In this document: positions 63,418 through 64,000 of the stretch, piece by piece | Layout: every line of letters begins with the position of its first letter | Numbering within the stretch: position 1 is the first letter of the stretch | From: Lachnospiraceae bacterium | GTDB lineage: Bacteria; Bacillota; Clostridia; Lachnospirales; Lachnospiraceae | DNA length: 64,000 bases | Direction: 5' to 3' | Assembly (NCBI GenBank): GCA_022791575.1 | Contig: JAAVZI010000029.1 | Location: forward strand, 1-64,000 | The notes under the pieces: generated by a model | The model's input: only the letters and a program-made list of their open reading frames with translations | Told to the model about the DNA's origin: nothing | Database searches by the model: none | Program-made: the position numbers and the translations under genes

Positions 63418-64000
63418 TCAATTTTCTGCCTTCATTTTATCAGCAAAGGCTTTCATTTCCATTGCAGATTTGCGAACTGTCTCTGTAATCTGGGCACCGC
63501 CGGAAATTCTTGCCAATTCTTCCACCATTTCTTTTTTTGAAAGACTGCGGATCTGCGTTGTTGTTTCCTGATTTTCTGCCTTTTTTTCAATGGCAAAATG
63601 CTGGTCAGCCATAGCAGCAATCTGTGCTAAATGCGTGATACAGATTACCTGGCGGCTCTTTGCGATCACTGCCATCTTTTCGGAGACTTTCTGTGCGGTT
63701 CTTCCGCTGATTCCCACATCGATTTCATCAAAAATCAAAGTCTCGATCTCATCCTTATCTGCCAGAATGGTTTTAATCGCCAGCATAATACGCGATAATT
63801 CACCGCCCGACGCTACTTTTCCCAGTGGACGAAGCGGCTCTCCCGGATTCGTAGATATCAGAAATTCTGCCTCATCCCAACCGTTGGCATGATACTGGTT
63901 TGTCTGAACTAACTCCAGTTCAAACTGTACATCCAGAAAATTCAAATCAATCAGAGAGGTTTTGATCTGTTCTGCCAGTTTTCTAGCATATTTTCTGCGG
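63418..64000 (-). CDS. recN: DNA repair protein RecN (C-terminal part; 5' end outside window)
   Basis: The frame stays open to the right edge; 194 residues are visible. The ABC/SMC-type ATPase C-terminal half is clear: signature GGELSRIMLAIK, Walker B TLIFDEIDVGISG, and switch His in ICITHLAQIAA. RecN gathers and tethers broken DNA ends. It lies upstream of spoIVB as in Bacillus and many clostridia. Confidence 0.95.
   Translation of the reverse strand, partial: RRKYARKLAEQIKTSLIDLNFLDVQFELELVQTNQYHANGWDEAEFLISTNPGEPLRPLGKVASGGELSRIMLAIKTILADKDEIETLIFDEIDVGISGRTAQKVSEKMAVIAKSRQVICITHLAQIAAMADQHFAIEKKAENQETTTQIRSLSKKEMVEELARISGGAQITETVRKSAMEMKAFADKMKAEN

Overview
The window looks like chromosome of a spore-forming, low-to-moderate GC Firmicute of the Lachnospiraceae type. 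The evidence is the recN-spoIVB pair, a clostridial-style glutamate synthase pair, citrate synthase of the clostridial kind, DUF4317, an XrtG exosortase cluster with its Firmicutes-type sorting substrate, and short AT-rich intergenic regions with sigma-A-like promoters. The genus cannot be named from sequence reading alone. Almost all genes lie on the minus strand.

Region 1 (1-21500, minus) is one long run of at least eleven closely spaced genes read right to left. It encodes three PP2C phosphatases, two Hanks-type Ser/Thr kinases, five FHA-domain proteins, two membrane proteins with an outside VWA domain and a cytosolic FHA tail (one also an M4-type metalloprotease), two small membrane proteins and a ~2350-residue surface protein built from ~400-residue super-repeats. 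The first gene carries eight ETT motifs in a threonine-rich array like the phosphosite of GarA/OdhI. I infer a transmembrane phospho-signalling system.

Region 2 (21590-23013) is a 1.4-kb unit consisting of one intact tyrosine recombinase bounded by a perfect 21-bp inverted repeat. It sits between the phospho-signalling operon and a divergent XpaC / VWA / TelA operon (23425-27017, plus). Inverted rather than direct ends predict inversion, and a promoter-like sequence lies just inside one end, so the unit may be a self-flipping switch for the neighbouring operons.

Region 3 (27104-41350) is metabolic: gltD-gltB, a DUF4253 protein, a BspA-like leucine-rich-repeat protein, and a PTS operon (antiterminator, glucose-type IICBA, HPr, enzyme I) behind a RAT/terminator leader. 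HPr has Lys where the regulatory Ser46 is expected, and the antiterminator's second PRD has Gln at both expected His sites.

Region 4 (41458-55530) holds flotillin, a 43-residue acidic ORF, an exosortase-G operon (44485-52212), DUF4317, an HAD phosphatase, tRNA-Trp and a Uma2-type protein. Scattered through the intergenic DNA from 33.8 to 55.5 kb are eight copies of a 138-205 bp, TA-flanked, near-palindromic element. Several end 31-36 bp before a start codon in one fixed polarity and may supply a -35 box.

Region 5 (55570-64000) is housekeeping: smpB, rnr, secG, citrate synthase with an AGCS symporter, spoIVB with a sigma-G-like promoter, and the 3' part of recN running off the right edge.
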